Of a stretch of DNA of 64,000 nucleotides, positions 15,847 through 24,156 are shown piece by piece. Both the position numbers and the translations under genes were made by a program. The number at the start of each line of letters is the position of its first letter. The stretch's first letter is position 1. Origin of the DNA: an uncultured Eubacteriales bacterium (GTDB taxonomy: Bacteria; Bacillota; Clostridia; Lachnospirales; Lachnospiraceae). Below the pieces are notes generated by a model. That model made no database searches, had not been told where the DNA came from, and saw only the letters and a list, made by a program, of their open reading frames with translations. The stretch is taken from NCBI GenBank assembly GCA_900316115.1, contig ONBN01000006.1, positions 1 to 64,000 of the forward strand, written 5' to 3'.

Positions 15847-16548
15847 ATGCAGTTGTCTTTACGTTTGGCTGCCATCAGCAAAATGGTGCACAGCGATAAC
15901 CGGCTGGTAGATGTGGGATGTGATCATGGATATCTGCCGGTGTACCTGATTTTAAATAAAAAGATCCCCTCTGCCATTGCCATGGATGTAAGAAAAGGCC
16001 CGCTGCTTCGGGCAAAGGAGCATGTGCAGCAGTACGGGGTTTCAGATTACATAGAACTTCGCCTTTCTGACGGCCTGTCTGCACTGAAGGCAGGAGAGGG
16101 AGATACCCTGGTGATCGCAGGGATGGGCGGCCCTTTGATGGAACGGATCCTGACAGAGGGAAAGCATGTGCTGGATTCTTTTCAGGAACTGATCCTGCAG
16201 CCGCAGTCGGATATTGGCCATTTCCGGCATTTTATCCGGGAACAGGGCTGGGAGATCCGGGAAGAGGAGATGATCCTTGAGGATGGCAAATTTTATCCTA
16301 TGATGCGTGTGACAAAGAACACAGAAGGATATGTTCCCTGGACAAGGGAAGAAGAGGCCTTCGGAAAGCTTCTTCTGGAAGCCAGACATCCGGTGCTTCA
16401 GCTATATCTGCAAAGAGAACTTAAGATCCGGGAGAAGATCCTGGAAAAGCTGACTCATGCAGGAGAAGGCACCAGGGAACGAAAAGCAGAAGTAGAGGAG
16501 GAACAGCGGCTTTTAATGGCTGCTCTTACAAGATATGAAAGCATGTGA
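15847..16548 (+). CDS. trmK: tRNA (adenine22-N1)-methyltransferase
   Basis: A 233-residue class I SAM methyltransferase of the TrmK/YqfN family. The N-terminal Rossmann fold shows LVDVGCDHGYLPVYL (SAM-binding motif I, about 20-34), AMDVRKGPL, and the family signature VIAGMGGPLMERIL. A helical C-terminal coiled-coil part follows. TrmK methylates A22 in the D loop of class II tRNAs such as tRNA-Leu and tRNA-Ser. It is encoded right after rpoD and overlaps the next gene by 14 bases, as in Bacillus yqfN-yqfO. Confidence 0.92.
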   Translation: MQLSLRLAAISKMVHSDNRLVDVGCDHGYLPVYLILNKKIPSAIAMDVRKGPLLRAKEHVQQYGVSDYIELRLSDGLSALKAGEGDTLVIAGMGGPLMERILTEGKHVLDSFQELILQPQSDIGHFRHFIREQGWEIREEEMILEDGKFYPMMRVTKNTEGYVPWTREEEAFGKLLLEARHPVLQLYLQRELKIREKILEKLTHAGEGTRERKAEVEEEQRLLMAALTRYESM

Positions 16549-17326
16549 ACTGATCTGCTGGCTTGAGAAGGAGTATCCTTCTTCGGCAGCAGAAAACTGG
16601 GACAATGTGGGACTTCTGGTGGGGGATGATCAGAAGGAGACTTTCCATATTTTCCTTGCACTTGATCTTACTGACAAAGTGCTGGAGGAAGCGGTTGCCT
16701 GTGGCGCAGATATGATCCTTACCCATCATCCAATGATCTTTTCTGGTATGAAGAAGATCAATACCCATGATTTTACAGGCAGGAAGGTGATCCGGCTGAT
16801 CCGGGAGGACATTCCTTATTATGCCATGCATACCAATTATGATATTCTTGGAATGGCAGACTTAAGTGCAGAATATATTGGTATTTCAAAGACCAGTGTT
16901 CTTTCTGTGACAGAGGATGGGCCGGAAGGAGTACAGGGCTTTGGAAGAGTCGGTGATCTTCCAAAAGAGATGAGCCTTGGAGAATATGCAGGCTTTGTGA
17001 AAGACTCTTTAAAGTTAAAAGATGTGAGAGTATACGGTGATCTGGATATGCCTGTAAAGCGGGCTGCCATCTGTACAGGCTCCGGCAAAAGCATGATCCC
17101 GGATGCAATGGCAGCAGGGGCAGATGTGTATGTGACCGGAGATATAGATCATCATACAGGGATTGATGCCCTGCAGGCAGGCCTGGCAGTGATCGATGCA
17201 GGCCACTATGGTACAGAGTATATTTTCATGGAAGCAATGAAAAAAAGAATACAGGAAGTATTTGGCGGGCTGAAGGTAACATGTGCAAAGGTTCAGTGTC
17301 CATATACCCTTCTGGCAGATATGTGA
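16535..17326 (+). CDS. Nif3-like dinuclear metal-centre protein (YqfO family)
   Basis: A 263-residue protein of the NIF3/YbgI/YqfO family. The start CELICWLEKEYPSSAAENWDNVGLLVGD is typical, as are ADMILTHHPMIFSGMKKI (metal-binding histidines, about 62-80) and the C-terminal DAGHYGTEYIFMEAMKK. Members form toroidal hexamers with two metal ions per subunit. The enzymatic role is uncertain; GTP cyclohydrolase I type 2 annotations are not well supported. This version lacks the central PII-like insertion seen in the Bacillus protein, being about 100 residues shorter. It overlaps trmK by 14 bases and so is translationally coupled. Confidence 0.9.
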   Translation: MKACELICWLEKEYPSSAAENWDNVGLLVGDDQKETFHIFLALDLTDKVLEEAVACGADMILTHHPMIFSGMKKINTHDFTGRKVIRLIREDIPYYAMHTNYDILGMADLSAEYIGISKTSVLSVTEDGPEGVQGFGRVGDLPKEMSLGEYAGFVKDSLKLKDVRVYGDLDMPVKRAAICTGSGKSMIPDAMAAGADVYVTGDIDHHTGIDALQAGLAVIDAGHYGTEYIFMEAMKKRIQEVFGGLKVTCAKVQCPYTLLADM

Positions 17327-17362
17327 CACAGGCAGCACGCCATAGAAATGGAGGTGCTATAC

Positions 17363-19024
17363 ATGGAGTCAGTAAAAGTAACCATAAACGAAACTGTAAA
17401 GGAATATCCAAAGGGGATTTCCTATCTGGATATTGTAAAGGAATACCCGGCAGATGAGAAAGCACCAGTGATCCTTGTGGTTTCCAATGGGAAACTGAAA
17501 GAGCTACACAAAAAAGTAAACAAGGACTGTACCCTGCGCTTTGTGACAACCAGGGAAAATATCGGAAACCATGCTTACAGGCGCAGTGCCTGCATGATCT
17601 TTCTGAAAGCTGTTTATGATGTGGCGGGCAAAGAAAATATAGAAAAAGCAGTGCTACATTATTCCATAGGTGCAGGGTATTATTTTACCATATCCGGCAA
17701 TCAGCAGGTGGATCAGCATTTTCTGGATCAGGTAAAAGAGCGGATGCATCAGATCGTAGATGCAAAGCTTCCCATTATGAAACGAAGCGTTGGGACAGAG
17801 AATGCTATTGAACTGTTCCACAAGCATGGCATGTATGATAAAGAAAAGCTGTTCCGTTACCGTCGGGTGTCCAAGGTTAATATTTACAGCATTGAGAATT
17901 TTGAAGACTATTATTATGGCTTTATGGCCTGCAATACCGGTTATATAAAGTATTTTGACCTGGTTTTATATAAGGACGGGATCGTTCTTATGCTTCCGGA
18001 AGCAAAGGCTCCGGATCAGGTGCCGGAGTTTGTGCCAAGGGATAAGCTTTTTCAGGTGCAGAAAACCTCCGAAGAATGGGGTGACAGGCTGGATATTGCC
18101 ACTGTGGGGGAATTGAATGACCAGATCGTTGCCAAAGGGCTGCGTCAGATCCTTTTGATCCAGGAAGCGCTTCAGGAGTCCAAGATCTCTGAAATAGCCG
18201 GACAGATCGCTGCAGCAGGAGATAAGAAATTTGTGATGATCGCAGGACCTTCTTCCTCAGGAAAGACCACATTTTCCAACAGGCTTTCCATACAGCTTTC
18301 CGCACATGGGCTGAATCCACATCCTATTGCTGTGGATAATTACTTTGTGAACAGGGAGAATACTCCTGTAGATGAATTCGGGGAAAAGAATTACGAATGT
18401 CTGGAAGCCATTGATGTGGAGCAATTTAATAAAGACATGCTTGCCCTTCTTTCAGGCGAACGGGTAGAGCTTCCTGTATTTAATTTTAAAACCGGGCAGA
18501 GAGAGTACAAGGGGGATTACCTGCAGCTTGGCAAAGAGGATATCCTGGTGATCGAGGGGATCCATGGACTGAATGACCGGTTAAGTTATGCCCTTCCCTC
18601 AGAAAGCAAATTTAAGATCTATATCAGTGCACTGACTCAGTTGAATGTGGATGAGCACAACCGGATCCCTACCACAGACGGACGTCTGATCCGCAGGATC
18701 GTCCGGGATGCAAGAACCCGTGGCACTTCTGCAAAGGAGACAATTGCCAGATGGCCTTCCGTGCGAAGGGGAGAGGAACAGAATATTTTTCCTTTCCAGG
18801 AGGGCGCTGATGTGATGTTTAACTCTGCGCTGATCTATGAACTGGCGTGTCTGAAGATTTATGCAGAGCCACTTCTTTTTGGCATTAAGAAAGGGGAGCC
18901 GGAATATCTGGAGGCCAACCGCTTATTAAAGTTCCTGGATTATTTTGTGGCAGTTCCAAGCGAGGAGATCCCCAATAATTCCATTCTCAGGGAGTTTATT
19001 GGAGGCAGCTGCTTTAATGTATAA
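17363..19024 (+). CDS. TGS/threonyl-tRNA-synthetase-like and uridine kinase fusion (nucleoside kinase)
   Basis: A 553-residue protein. The N-terminal ~230 residues resemble the TGS and second additional domain of threonyl-tRNA synthetase (HYSIGAGYYFTISG, then RYRRVSKVNIYSIENFEDYYYGFM). The C-terminal part is a P-loop uridine kinase/phosphoribulokinase domain with MIAGPSSSGKTTFSNRL (about 294-310), VDNYF and a later EGIHGLND. Such fusions are widespread in Clostridia and Bacteroidetes and are annotated as nucleoside kinase; the purpose of the synthetase-like part is unknown. The ATG at 17348 is within the GGAGG ribosome-binding site of the true start at 17363, which has an 8-base gap. Confidence 0.9.
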   Translation: MESVKVTINETVKEYPKGISYLDIVKEYPADEKAPVILVVSNGKLKELHKKVNKDCTLRFVTTRENIGNHAYRRSACMIFLKAVYDVAGKENIEKAVLHYSIGAGYYFTISGNQQVDQHFLDQVKERMHQIVDAKLPIMKRSVGTENAIELFHKHGMYDKEKLFRYRRVSKVNIYSIENFEDYYYGFMACNTGYIKYFDLVLYKDGIVLMLPEAKAPDQVPEFVPRDKLFQVQKTSEEWGDRLDIATVGELNDQIVAKGLRQILLIQEALQESKISEIAGQIAAAGDKKFVMIAGPSSSGKTTFSNRLSIQLSAHGLNPHPIAVDNYFVNRENTPVDEFGEKNYECLEAIDVEQFNKDMLALLSGERVELPVFNFKTGQREYKGDYLQLGKEDILVIEGIHGLNDRLSYALPSESKFKIYISALTQLNVDEHNRIPTTDGRLIRRIVRDARTRGTSAKETIARWPSVRRGEEQNIFPFQEGADVMFNSALIYELACLKIYAEPLLFGIKKGEPEYLEANRLLKFLDYFVAVPSEEIPNNSILREFIGGSCFNV

Positions 19025-19036
19025 GCGATTTAGGGG

Positions 19037-19065
19037 TTTACACACATAAAAAAACATGCTAGAAT
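19037..19065 (+). promoter_or_regulatory. Promoter of rnpB
   Basis: TTTACA, 17 bases, TAGAAT. Transcription should begin close to 19071, the expected 5' end of the RNA. Confidence 0.7.
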
Positions 19066-19070
19066 AGCGT

Positions 19071-19423
19071 TTGCGTAAGCAGACCAGGTAATCGCGGCTG
19101 AACAGACGAAAGGGTTCAGACGAGGAAAGTCCGGGCTTCACAGGGCAGGATGCCGGATAACGTCCGGTGGAGGTAACTCCCAGACCAGTGCAACAGAAAT
19201 AAACCGCCGGTTTTCCGGTAAGGGTGGAAAGGCAGTGTAAGAGACTACCGCCGGCCTGGTAACAGGACGGGCACATGTAAACTCCATTTGAAGCAAGGCC
19301 GAGAAGAAAGCGATACGGCTGCCCGTCGTGCTTTCAGGTGGGCCGCTTGAGCCATTCGGTAACGGATGGCCTAGACAGATGATTACCCAAGACATAACCC
19401 GGCTTATAGGTTTACTTACGCAT
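19071..19423 (+). ncRNA. rnpB: RNase P RNA, bacterial class A
   Basis: The catalytic RNA of RNase P, which trims the 5' ends of tRNA precursors. The universally conserved blocks are present: GAGGAAAGTCCGGGCTTC near the 5' end, ACAGAAATAAACCGCC, GGTAAGGGTGGAAAGG, and AGACAGATGATTACC near the 3' end. The terminal helix P1 forms between TGCGTAAG (19072-19079) and CTTACGCA (19415-19422). The P10-P12 and P13/P14 type hairpins point to class A, not the Bacillus class B, in line with Clostridia. Confidence 0.95.
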
Positions 19424-19461
19424 GTAAGATAACGAATAGCATAAGTTCTTATAAAAAGCAA

Positions 19462-19497
19462 CAGCCCTGGATCCATACGATCCGGGGCTGCTGTTTT
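19462..19497. terminator. Bidirectional terminator between rnpB and pyrI
   Basis: CAGCCCTGGATC and GATCCGGGGCTG pair over 12 positions (one G-T) around CATAC. T-rich runs follow on both strands, so it can stop rnpB and the convergent pyrBI transcript. Confidence 0.85.
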
Positions 19498-19510
19498 ATG
19501 AAAAATCATT

Positions 19511-19948
19511 TTATTTATTTCTGTGGCCTGAATATTTCTCTTCGCAATATTTGCAGCGGTAAATCTCTTTCTCCTCATCAGCCAGTACAAATACCTGGTC
19601 AAGTCCCTGCTCGATGGAAGTGATGCAGCGGGGATTCTTGCAGCGGATCACATTTACTACCTGTTTTGGAAGACGAAGATCCTTCTTCTGGACGATCTTC
19701 TCGTCTTTGATGATATTTACGGTAATGTTGTGATCAATAAAGCCAAGGATATCAAGGTCAAGGTCTTCAATAGGGCACTCTACCTTTATGATGTCCTTTT
19801 TGCCCATTTTGTTACTGCGGGCATTTTTGATGATCGCTACTGTACAGTCAAGCTTGTCAAGCTTCAGGTCATGATAGATGGTCATTGCCTTTCCTGCTTT
19901 GATATGGTCTAATACGTAACCTTCACGAAGTGCACCTACATTTAACAT
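19511..19948 (-). CDS. pyrI: Aspartate carbamoyltransferase regulatory subunit
   Basis: A 145-residue PyrI. The N-terminal allosteric domain reads [18 protein letters not shown], with the nucleotide-binding region after it. The C-terminal zinc domain has four cysteines in two pairs (CKNPRC and CKYC, about 108-137), which hold the interface to the catalytic subunit. It binds CTP/ATP and adjusts aspartate transcarbamoylase activity in pyrimidine synthesis. The start overlaps the end of pyrB by 7 bases, with GGAGG inside the pyrB coding end. Confidence 0.95.
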   Translation of the reverse strand: MLNVGALREGYVLDHIKAGKAMTIYHDLKLDKLDCTVAIIKNARSNKMGKKDIIKVECPIEDLDLDILGFIDHNITVNIIKDEKIVQKKDLRLPKQVVNVIRCKNPRCITSIEQGLDQVFVLADEEKEIYRCKYCEEKYSGHRNK

Positions 19949-20865
19949 GGTAATTCTACCTCCAGTAATGTGAGAATCAGAGCCATGCGGACATAAACGC
20001 CGTACTGGGCCTGTTTGAAATAAGCTGCTCTTGGATCGGAATCAACTTCCACTGCGATCTCATTTACACGAGGAAGAGGATGAAGTATGTACATGTCTTC
20101 TTTTGCAAGCTCCAGTTTGGCTTTGTCCAGAATATAGAAGTCTTTCATACGTACATAATCTTCTTCGTTGAAGAAACGCTCTTTCTGAACACGGGTCATA
20201 TACAGGATATCCAGATCCGGAATAGCGTCCTCCAGACGCTCAACCTCCTGGAATTCAATATTGTTCCGTTTCAGGACATCTTCACGGATATAGCTTGGGA
20301 TACGCAGCTCTTCCGGAGAGATCAGGATAAATTTAACATTCTGGTAACGTACCAGCGCCTCGATCAGAGAGTGTACGGTACGACCGAATTTCAGATCTCC
20401 GCACAGACCGATGGTAAGGTTGTCAAGACGTCCATGAAGGGAACGGATGGTAAGCAGGTCGGTTAATGTCTGGGTGGGATGCTGATGACCGCCGTCTCCG
20501 GCGTTGATAACAGGAATATTAGATGCAAGAGAAGCAACAAGAGGAGCACCTTCTTTAGGATGGCGCATAGCACAGATATCTGCGTAACAGGAAACAACCC
20601 GGATGGTATCGGCAACACTTTCGCCTTTGGATGCGGAACTGGAATCTGCAGATGAGAAACCAAGAACCTTGCCGCCAAGATTCATCATGGCTGCTTCAAA
20701 GCTTAATCGTGTACGTGTGCTTGGCTCATAGAAAAGAGTGGCAAGACGTTTGTCATCACACACATGTGCATATTTCTTAGGGTTCTTCTCAATATCACTG
20801 GCCAGATCCAGAAGCTTTTCAAGCTCTTCAGTGGACAGGTCCAGCGGGCTCATTAAATGTCTCAT
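19942..20865 (-). CDS. pyrB: Aspartate carbamoyltransferase catalytic subunit
   Basis: A 307-residue ATCase catalytic chain. The carbamoyl-phosphate loop [16 protein letters not shown] (about 47-62), [15 protein letters not shown] and the C-terminal [15 protein letters not shown] are all intact. It joins carbamoyl phosphate and aspartate in the first committed step of pyrimidine synthesis. It is first in a two-gene operon with pyrI. GGAGG is six bases before the ATG. The 65-base leader shows no obvious attenuator or PyrR-type anti-terminator. Confidence 0.96.
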   Translation of the reverse strand: MRHLMSPLDLSTEELEKLLDLASDIEKNPKKYAHVCDDKRLATLFYEPSTRTRLSFEAAMMNLGGKVLGFSSADSSSASKGESVADTIRVVSCYADICAMRHPKEGAPLVASLASNIPVINAGDGGHQHPTQTLTDLLTIRSLHGRLDNLTIGLCGDLKFGRTVHSLIEALVRYQNVKFILISPEELRIPSYIREDVLKRNNIEFQEVERLEDAIPDLDILYMTRVQKERFFNEEDYVRMKDFYILDKAKLELAKEDMYILHPLPRVNEIAVEVDSDPRAAYFKQAQYGVYVRMALILTLLEVELPC

Positions 20866-20927
20866 TTCATACCTCCATGTATGATCGTGGTGTTATAACA
20901 GGGTTTCCTCAAAAATCCTTTCGGTCT

Positions 20928-20956
20928 ATGATATAATACTTGGATGATTTTTTCAA
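20928..20956 (-). promoter_or_regulatory. Promoter of pyrBI
   Basis: On the minus strand: TTGAAA, 17 bases, TATCAT. The -35 overlaps the last codons of the upstream membrane-protein gene. Confidence 0.55.
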
Positions 20957-21339
20957 GATGATTTTGTAAGTATTTTTTCAAAGAGAAGACCTGTGATAAA
21001 CCATAAGGGGGCATAGTCCAGACGGATCAGTCCTTTGTACTGAAGGGGTGCATTGCTGTAGTTCCATGGACACATGTGGAAATGTTTCAGGATGCTTCCA
21101 CTTGTATATTCTGTAAAGAAGATTCCGGCTGTGTATACAAGCCCTCTGCAGGCTGTGGGGATATGGGAAATCTTCCGGTATACAAAAGGGATCACAGAAG
21201 CACAGCCATAAATAGGAAACATCAGCAGGGAAGTTTTTCCCATCATAGTGGCTTCACCCTGTAAAAATGCATGGAAACCTGTCCAGAAGATTTCCAGACA
21301 CCATCCTGTAAGTCCGCAAAGGATAAAATTTTTCTTCAT
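20953..21339 (-). CDS. Small membrane protein, putative ABC-transporter type IV family (CmpB-like)
   Basis: A 128-residue protein with about four membrane segments. The pattern GLTGWCLEIFWTGFHAFLQGE, then LLMFPIYGCASVIPFVY, then FFTEYTSGSILKHFHMCPWNYS fits the ABC_trans_CmpB family of predicted integral membrane proteins, common in Clostridia. Despite the family name no ATPase partner is nearby and no transport role is shown. The ATG at 21339 has GAGG six bases upstream and is preferred over an in-frame GTG at 21351. It is upstream of pyrBI on the same strand, but pyrBI has its own promoter. Confidence 0.75.
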   Translation of the reverse strand: MKKNFILCGLTGWCLEIFWTGFHAFLQGEATMMGKTSLLMFPIYGCASVIPFVYRKISHIPTACRGLVYTAGIFFTEYTSGSILKHFHMCPWNYSNAPLQYKGLIRLDYAPLWFITGLLFEKILTKSS

Positions 21340-21444
21340 ACAATCCCTCACCTGCTTTAAAGTATTGTGGATAACTGTTGTTTCTGGGCTGAAAACAACC
21401 GCTTTCTTTTACAATTATTTTACATGAAACTATTATTGCCTGCC

Positions 21445-21473
21445 TTGAAAATTTAATACGTGTAGGATATAAT
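21445..21473 (+). promoter_or_regulatory. Promoter of folC-pheA
   Basis: TTGAAA, 17 bases, TATAAT: a near-consensus sigma-A promoter about 80 bases before folC. Confidence 0.75.
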
Positions 21474-21482
21474 AAAAAGAAA

Positions 21483-21526
21483 TCTGCAATCAGGCAGATG
21501 CAGAATCCTGTAGTGCAGGATTTTTT
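21483..21526 (+). promoter_or_regulatory. Leader hairpins with intrinsic terminator before folC
   Basis: Within the 5' leader, ATCTGC-AATCAG-GCAGAT (21482-21499) is followed by AATCCTG-TAGTG-CAGGATT (21504-21522) and a run of T to 21526. The second hairpin has the form of an intrinsic terminator only about 45 bases after the promoter, so it may act as an attenuator for folC-pheA. Confidence 0.5.
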
Positions 21527-21552
21527 ATTACAAACTTAGAGGAGCAGTGGAG

Positions 21553-22896
21553 ATGGACTATCGTGAAAGCCGTGCATATATTAAGGATGCAGAGAGATAC
21601 GGAAGCGTTCTTGGCCTTGATAACATGCAGGAGATGATGAAACGCCTTGGGGATCCCCAGGACAGCCTGAAGGTTATCCATGTGGCTGGTACCAACGGCA
21701 AAGGATCTGTCATTGCATATCTGTATTCTGTCCTTGGAAGGGCAGGATATCGTGTGGGACGCTATATTTCCCCGACTCTTTATTCTTATCGTGAGCGTCT
21801 TGAGATCTGTGGGGAGAAAATCACCTGTGAAGAATTTGCGGAGTGTGTGACTGAGATTTCGGAAGTGATCCGGGAAATGACCAGGGAGGGCCTGCCTCAT
21901 CCAACCCCTTTTGAAATTGAAACAGCTGCCGCTTTTTTATATTTCAAAAAAGAAAACTGTGATATTGTACTGCTGGAAGTAGGCATGGGTGGGAATCTGG
22001 ATGCCACAAACATTATCAAACATCCGGTGCTGTCCGTGATCGTTTCCATCAGCATGGATCATATGGGATTTCTTGGCAATACCCTCGGGGAGATCGCAGA
22101 GAAAAAGGCAGGGATCATTAAAAAAGGCTGTCCTATGGTTACAGTAAAACAAAAGCCTGAGGCAGAAGCCGTGTTGAAGGAAAAATGTAAGCAGATGGGA
22201 GTTCCTTTTGTATGTGCTAACAGCAGTGAAGCACAGATCACAGAGGAAGGGATCCGGGGACAAAGCTTCTGGCTGAAAGGGGAAGAATACAGGATTTCCC
22301 TGGCAGGCGTATATCAGAAGGAAAACAGTGTGCTTGCCTTAAAAGCCCTGGAGCTTCTTGAAGAGCTTGGCTATCCTACCAGCCTGAAGGAGAGGAAAGA
22401 AGGACTTCTGGCAGCCAGATGGAATGGCCGTTTTACAGTGATCCATGAGGATCCGCTGATGATCGTGGATGGAGCACATAATCCGGGAGCAGCAGATATG
22501 ATGGTAGAGACGATCCGCCATTATTTTGTAGGGAAAAAGGAAGGACAGAAGCTGATCTACATTATGGGAATGTTCGGAGATAAGGACTGCAGAAGCGTAC
22601 TCTCCAAAACACTTCCTTTTGCACAGCAGGTGTTCACCATTCAGACACCGGATAACGTGCGTGCACTTCCTGCCGGAGAACTGGCTGATATGGCAAGGGA
22701 ATTTCATCCGGATGTAACTGCCTGCCGGCAGATACCGGATGCAGTGGCAAAGGCATTTCAGGCAGCAGGGCCAGAGGATGTGATCCTTGCATTTGGGTCT
22801 TTATCCTTTATTGGCGTTCTTACAGAGGCAGTGCGTCAGTATGATGACAGCCGGAAATATAATATAACAAAGCAGAAAGAGGAAATCGATAGATAG
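21553..22896 (+). CDS. folC: Folylpolyglutamate synthase / dihydrofolate synthase
   Basis: A 447-residue Mur-ligase-type enzyme. The P-loop HVAGTNGKGSVIAYLYSVL (about 47-65) and the DATN motif (NLDATNIIKHPVLSVIVSISMDHM) are present, as are DGAHNPGA (about 315) and the C-terminal FGSLSFIG. It adds glutamate residues to folates, and probably also makes dihydrofolate. The ATG at 21553 with GAGGAG eight bases upstream is chosen over the GTG at 21547. It is followed one base later by pheA. Confidence 0.95.
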   Translation: MDYRESRAYIKDAERYGSVLGLDNMQEMMKRLGDPQDSLKVIHVAGTNGKGSVIAYLYSVLGRAGYRVGRYISPTLYSYRERLEICGEKITCEEFAECVTEISEVIREMTREGLPHPTPFEIETAAAFLYFKKENCDIVLLEVGMGGNLDATNIIKHPVLSVIVSISMDHMGFLGNTLGEIAEKKAGIIKKGCPMVTVKQKPEAEAVLKEKCKQMGVPFVCANSSEAQITEEGIRGQSFWLKGEEYRISLAGVYQKENSVLALKALELLEELGYPTSLKERKEGLLAARWNGRFTVIHEDPLMIVDGAHNPGAADMMVETIRHYFVGKKEGQKLIYIMGMFGDKDCRSVLSKTLPFAQQVFTIQTPDNVRALPAGELADMAREFHPDVTACRQIPDAVAKAFQAAGPEDVILAFGSLSFIGVLTEAVRQYDDSRKYNITKQKEEIDR

Positions 22897-22897
22897 T

Positions 22898-24028
22898 ATG
22901 ACTGATTTACAACAATATCGTCAGGAAATTGACAGGATAGACAATGAGATCGTGCGCCTTTTTGAGGAAAGGATGGAAGTCTGCGAAAAGGTGGCTGAGT
23001 ATAAGATACAAACAGGAAAACAGGTGCTGGATCCGGAAAGGGAGAAAGTAAAGATCGATGCAGTAAAAGCAAAGGCTCACACTTCTTTTAATGCAATGGG
23101 TACAGGGGAACTGTTCAAACTGATCATGGCCATCAGCAGGAAGAGACAGTATCAGCTGCTTACCCAGAACGGGATTGGGGAAAACAGTGAGTTTGAAAAG
23201 ATCCGGGAGCTTCCAAGAGAAGGGGTGACTGTGGTATTCCAGGGTGTGGAAGGCGCTTACAGTTACGGGGCAATGCGTGCATATTTTAAAGAAAATATCA
23301 ACAGCTACCATGTAAAAACCTTTAAGGATGCCATGGAAGAGGTGGCTGCAGGCAGGGCTGATTATGCAGTCCTTCCTATAGAGAATTCCACAGCAGGGAT
23401 TGTGGCAGATATTTATGACCTTTTAATGGAATACCAGCTTTACATTGCAGGAGAGCAGATCCTGAAGGTGGAGCATGTGCTTCTTGGGCTTCCAAAGGCA
23501 CAGCTTGAGGATGTACAGACTGTATATTCCCATCCCCAGGGACTTGCCCAGTGCAAGGCTTTTCTGGATGAGCATCCAGGCTGGAAACAGGTGGAGGCAG
23601 GAAATACAGCCGGGTCGGCAAAAAAGGTCAGCGAAGAACAGCTGGTATCCCAGGCTGCGATCGCAAGCCGCGAAGCAGGGCAGGTATTTGGCCTGAAGGT
23701 GCTTGCTGAGAATGTGTGTAAGAATGACGGCAATGCTACCCGGTTTATTATTCTGGGAAGAAAGCCTGTGTATGTGGAGGATGCTTCCAGGATCAGCATC
23801 TGCTTTGAGGCAGAGCATGAAAGCGGTGCTCTGTATAATATGCTTTCCCATATTATCTATAATGGGCTGAACATGACAAAGATCGAATCAAGGCCGATTC
23901 CAGATAAGAACTGGCAGTATCGGTTCTTTGTGGATTTTGACGGGAACCTTCAGGACAGTGCAGTGAAAAATGCGCTGATGGGGATCCATTCAGAAGCGAA
24001 TATGATGCGTATACTTGGAAATTACTGA
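22898..24028 (+). CDS. pheA: Bifunctional chorismate mutase / prephenate dehydratase
   Basis: A 376-residue P-protein. It has an N-terminal AroQ-type chorismate mutase (about 1-90: YRQEIDRIDNEIVRLFEERMEVCEKVAEYK), a central prephenate dehydratase (about 108-290: VVFQGVEGAYSYGAMRAYF, LPIENSTAGIV, and the TRF motif in GNATRFIIL), and a C-terminal ACT domain with ESRPIP for phenylalanine feedback. It converts chorismate to phenylpyruvate. It starts one base after the folC stop, so the pair is cotranscribed, and is followed by an unusual tandem repeat. Confidence 0.95.
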   Translation: MTDLQQYRQEIDRIDNEIVRLFEERMEVCEKVAEYKIQTGKQVLDPEREKVKIDAVKAKAHTSFNAMGTGELFKLIMAISRKRQYQLLTQNGIGENSEFEKIRELPREGVTVVFQGVEGAYSYGAMRAYFKENINSYHVKTFKDAMEEVAAGRADYAVLPIENSTAGIVADIYDLLMEYQLYIAGEQILKVEHVLLGLPKAQLEDVQTVYSHPQGLAQCKAFLDEHPGWKQVEAGNTAGSAKKVSEEQLVSQAAIASREAGQVFGLKVLAENVCKNDGNATRFIILGRKPVYVEDASRISICFEAEHESGALYNMLSHIIYNGLNMTKIESRPIPDKNWQYRFFVDFDGNLQDSAVKNALMGIHSEANMMRILGNY

Positions 24029-24124
24029 AAGAAGAAATAATAAAAAGAAGAAATAATAAAAGAAGAAACAATTGAGAAAAGAAATAGCTGAGAAAAGAAA
24101 TAACGAAAAGAGAAAGTAACTGTG
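24029..24124 (+). repeat. Six purine-rich 16-bp degenerate tandem repeats
   Basis: Directly after the pheA stop codon six 16-base units follow without gaps. The first two are identical (AAGAAGAAATAATAAA); later ones drift (AGAAGAAACAATTGAG, AAAAGAAATAGCTGAG, AAAAGAAATAACGAAA, AGAGAAAGTAACTGTG). The array is almost all purine on this strand. Confidence 0.8.
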
Positions 24125-24142
24125 AGGGTTCTGAACAGTTAC
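24116..24142 (+). repeat. Hairpin element before the DUF815 gene, copy 1
   Basis: GTAACTGT and ACAGTTAC pair perfectly over 8 bp around an 11-base loop (GAGGGTTCTGA). A near-copy (21 of 25 core positions) lies at 29801-29825 before parE. It ends 14 bases before the DUF815 start codon, close to the ribosome-binding site. Confidence 0.7.
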
Positions 24143-24156
24143 AAGAGGAATAAAAA

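Noticed and set aside
21366..21374. Perfect DnaA-box match (TTATCCACA on the minus strand) in the gap before folC
   Set aside because: A single 9-base match is not rare enough, and no further boxes, AT-rich unwinding region or dnaA/dnaN genes are near. Not an origin.
24029..24124. CRISPR array
   Set aside because: The 16-base units are contiguous with no spacers, and no cas genes are present.
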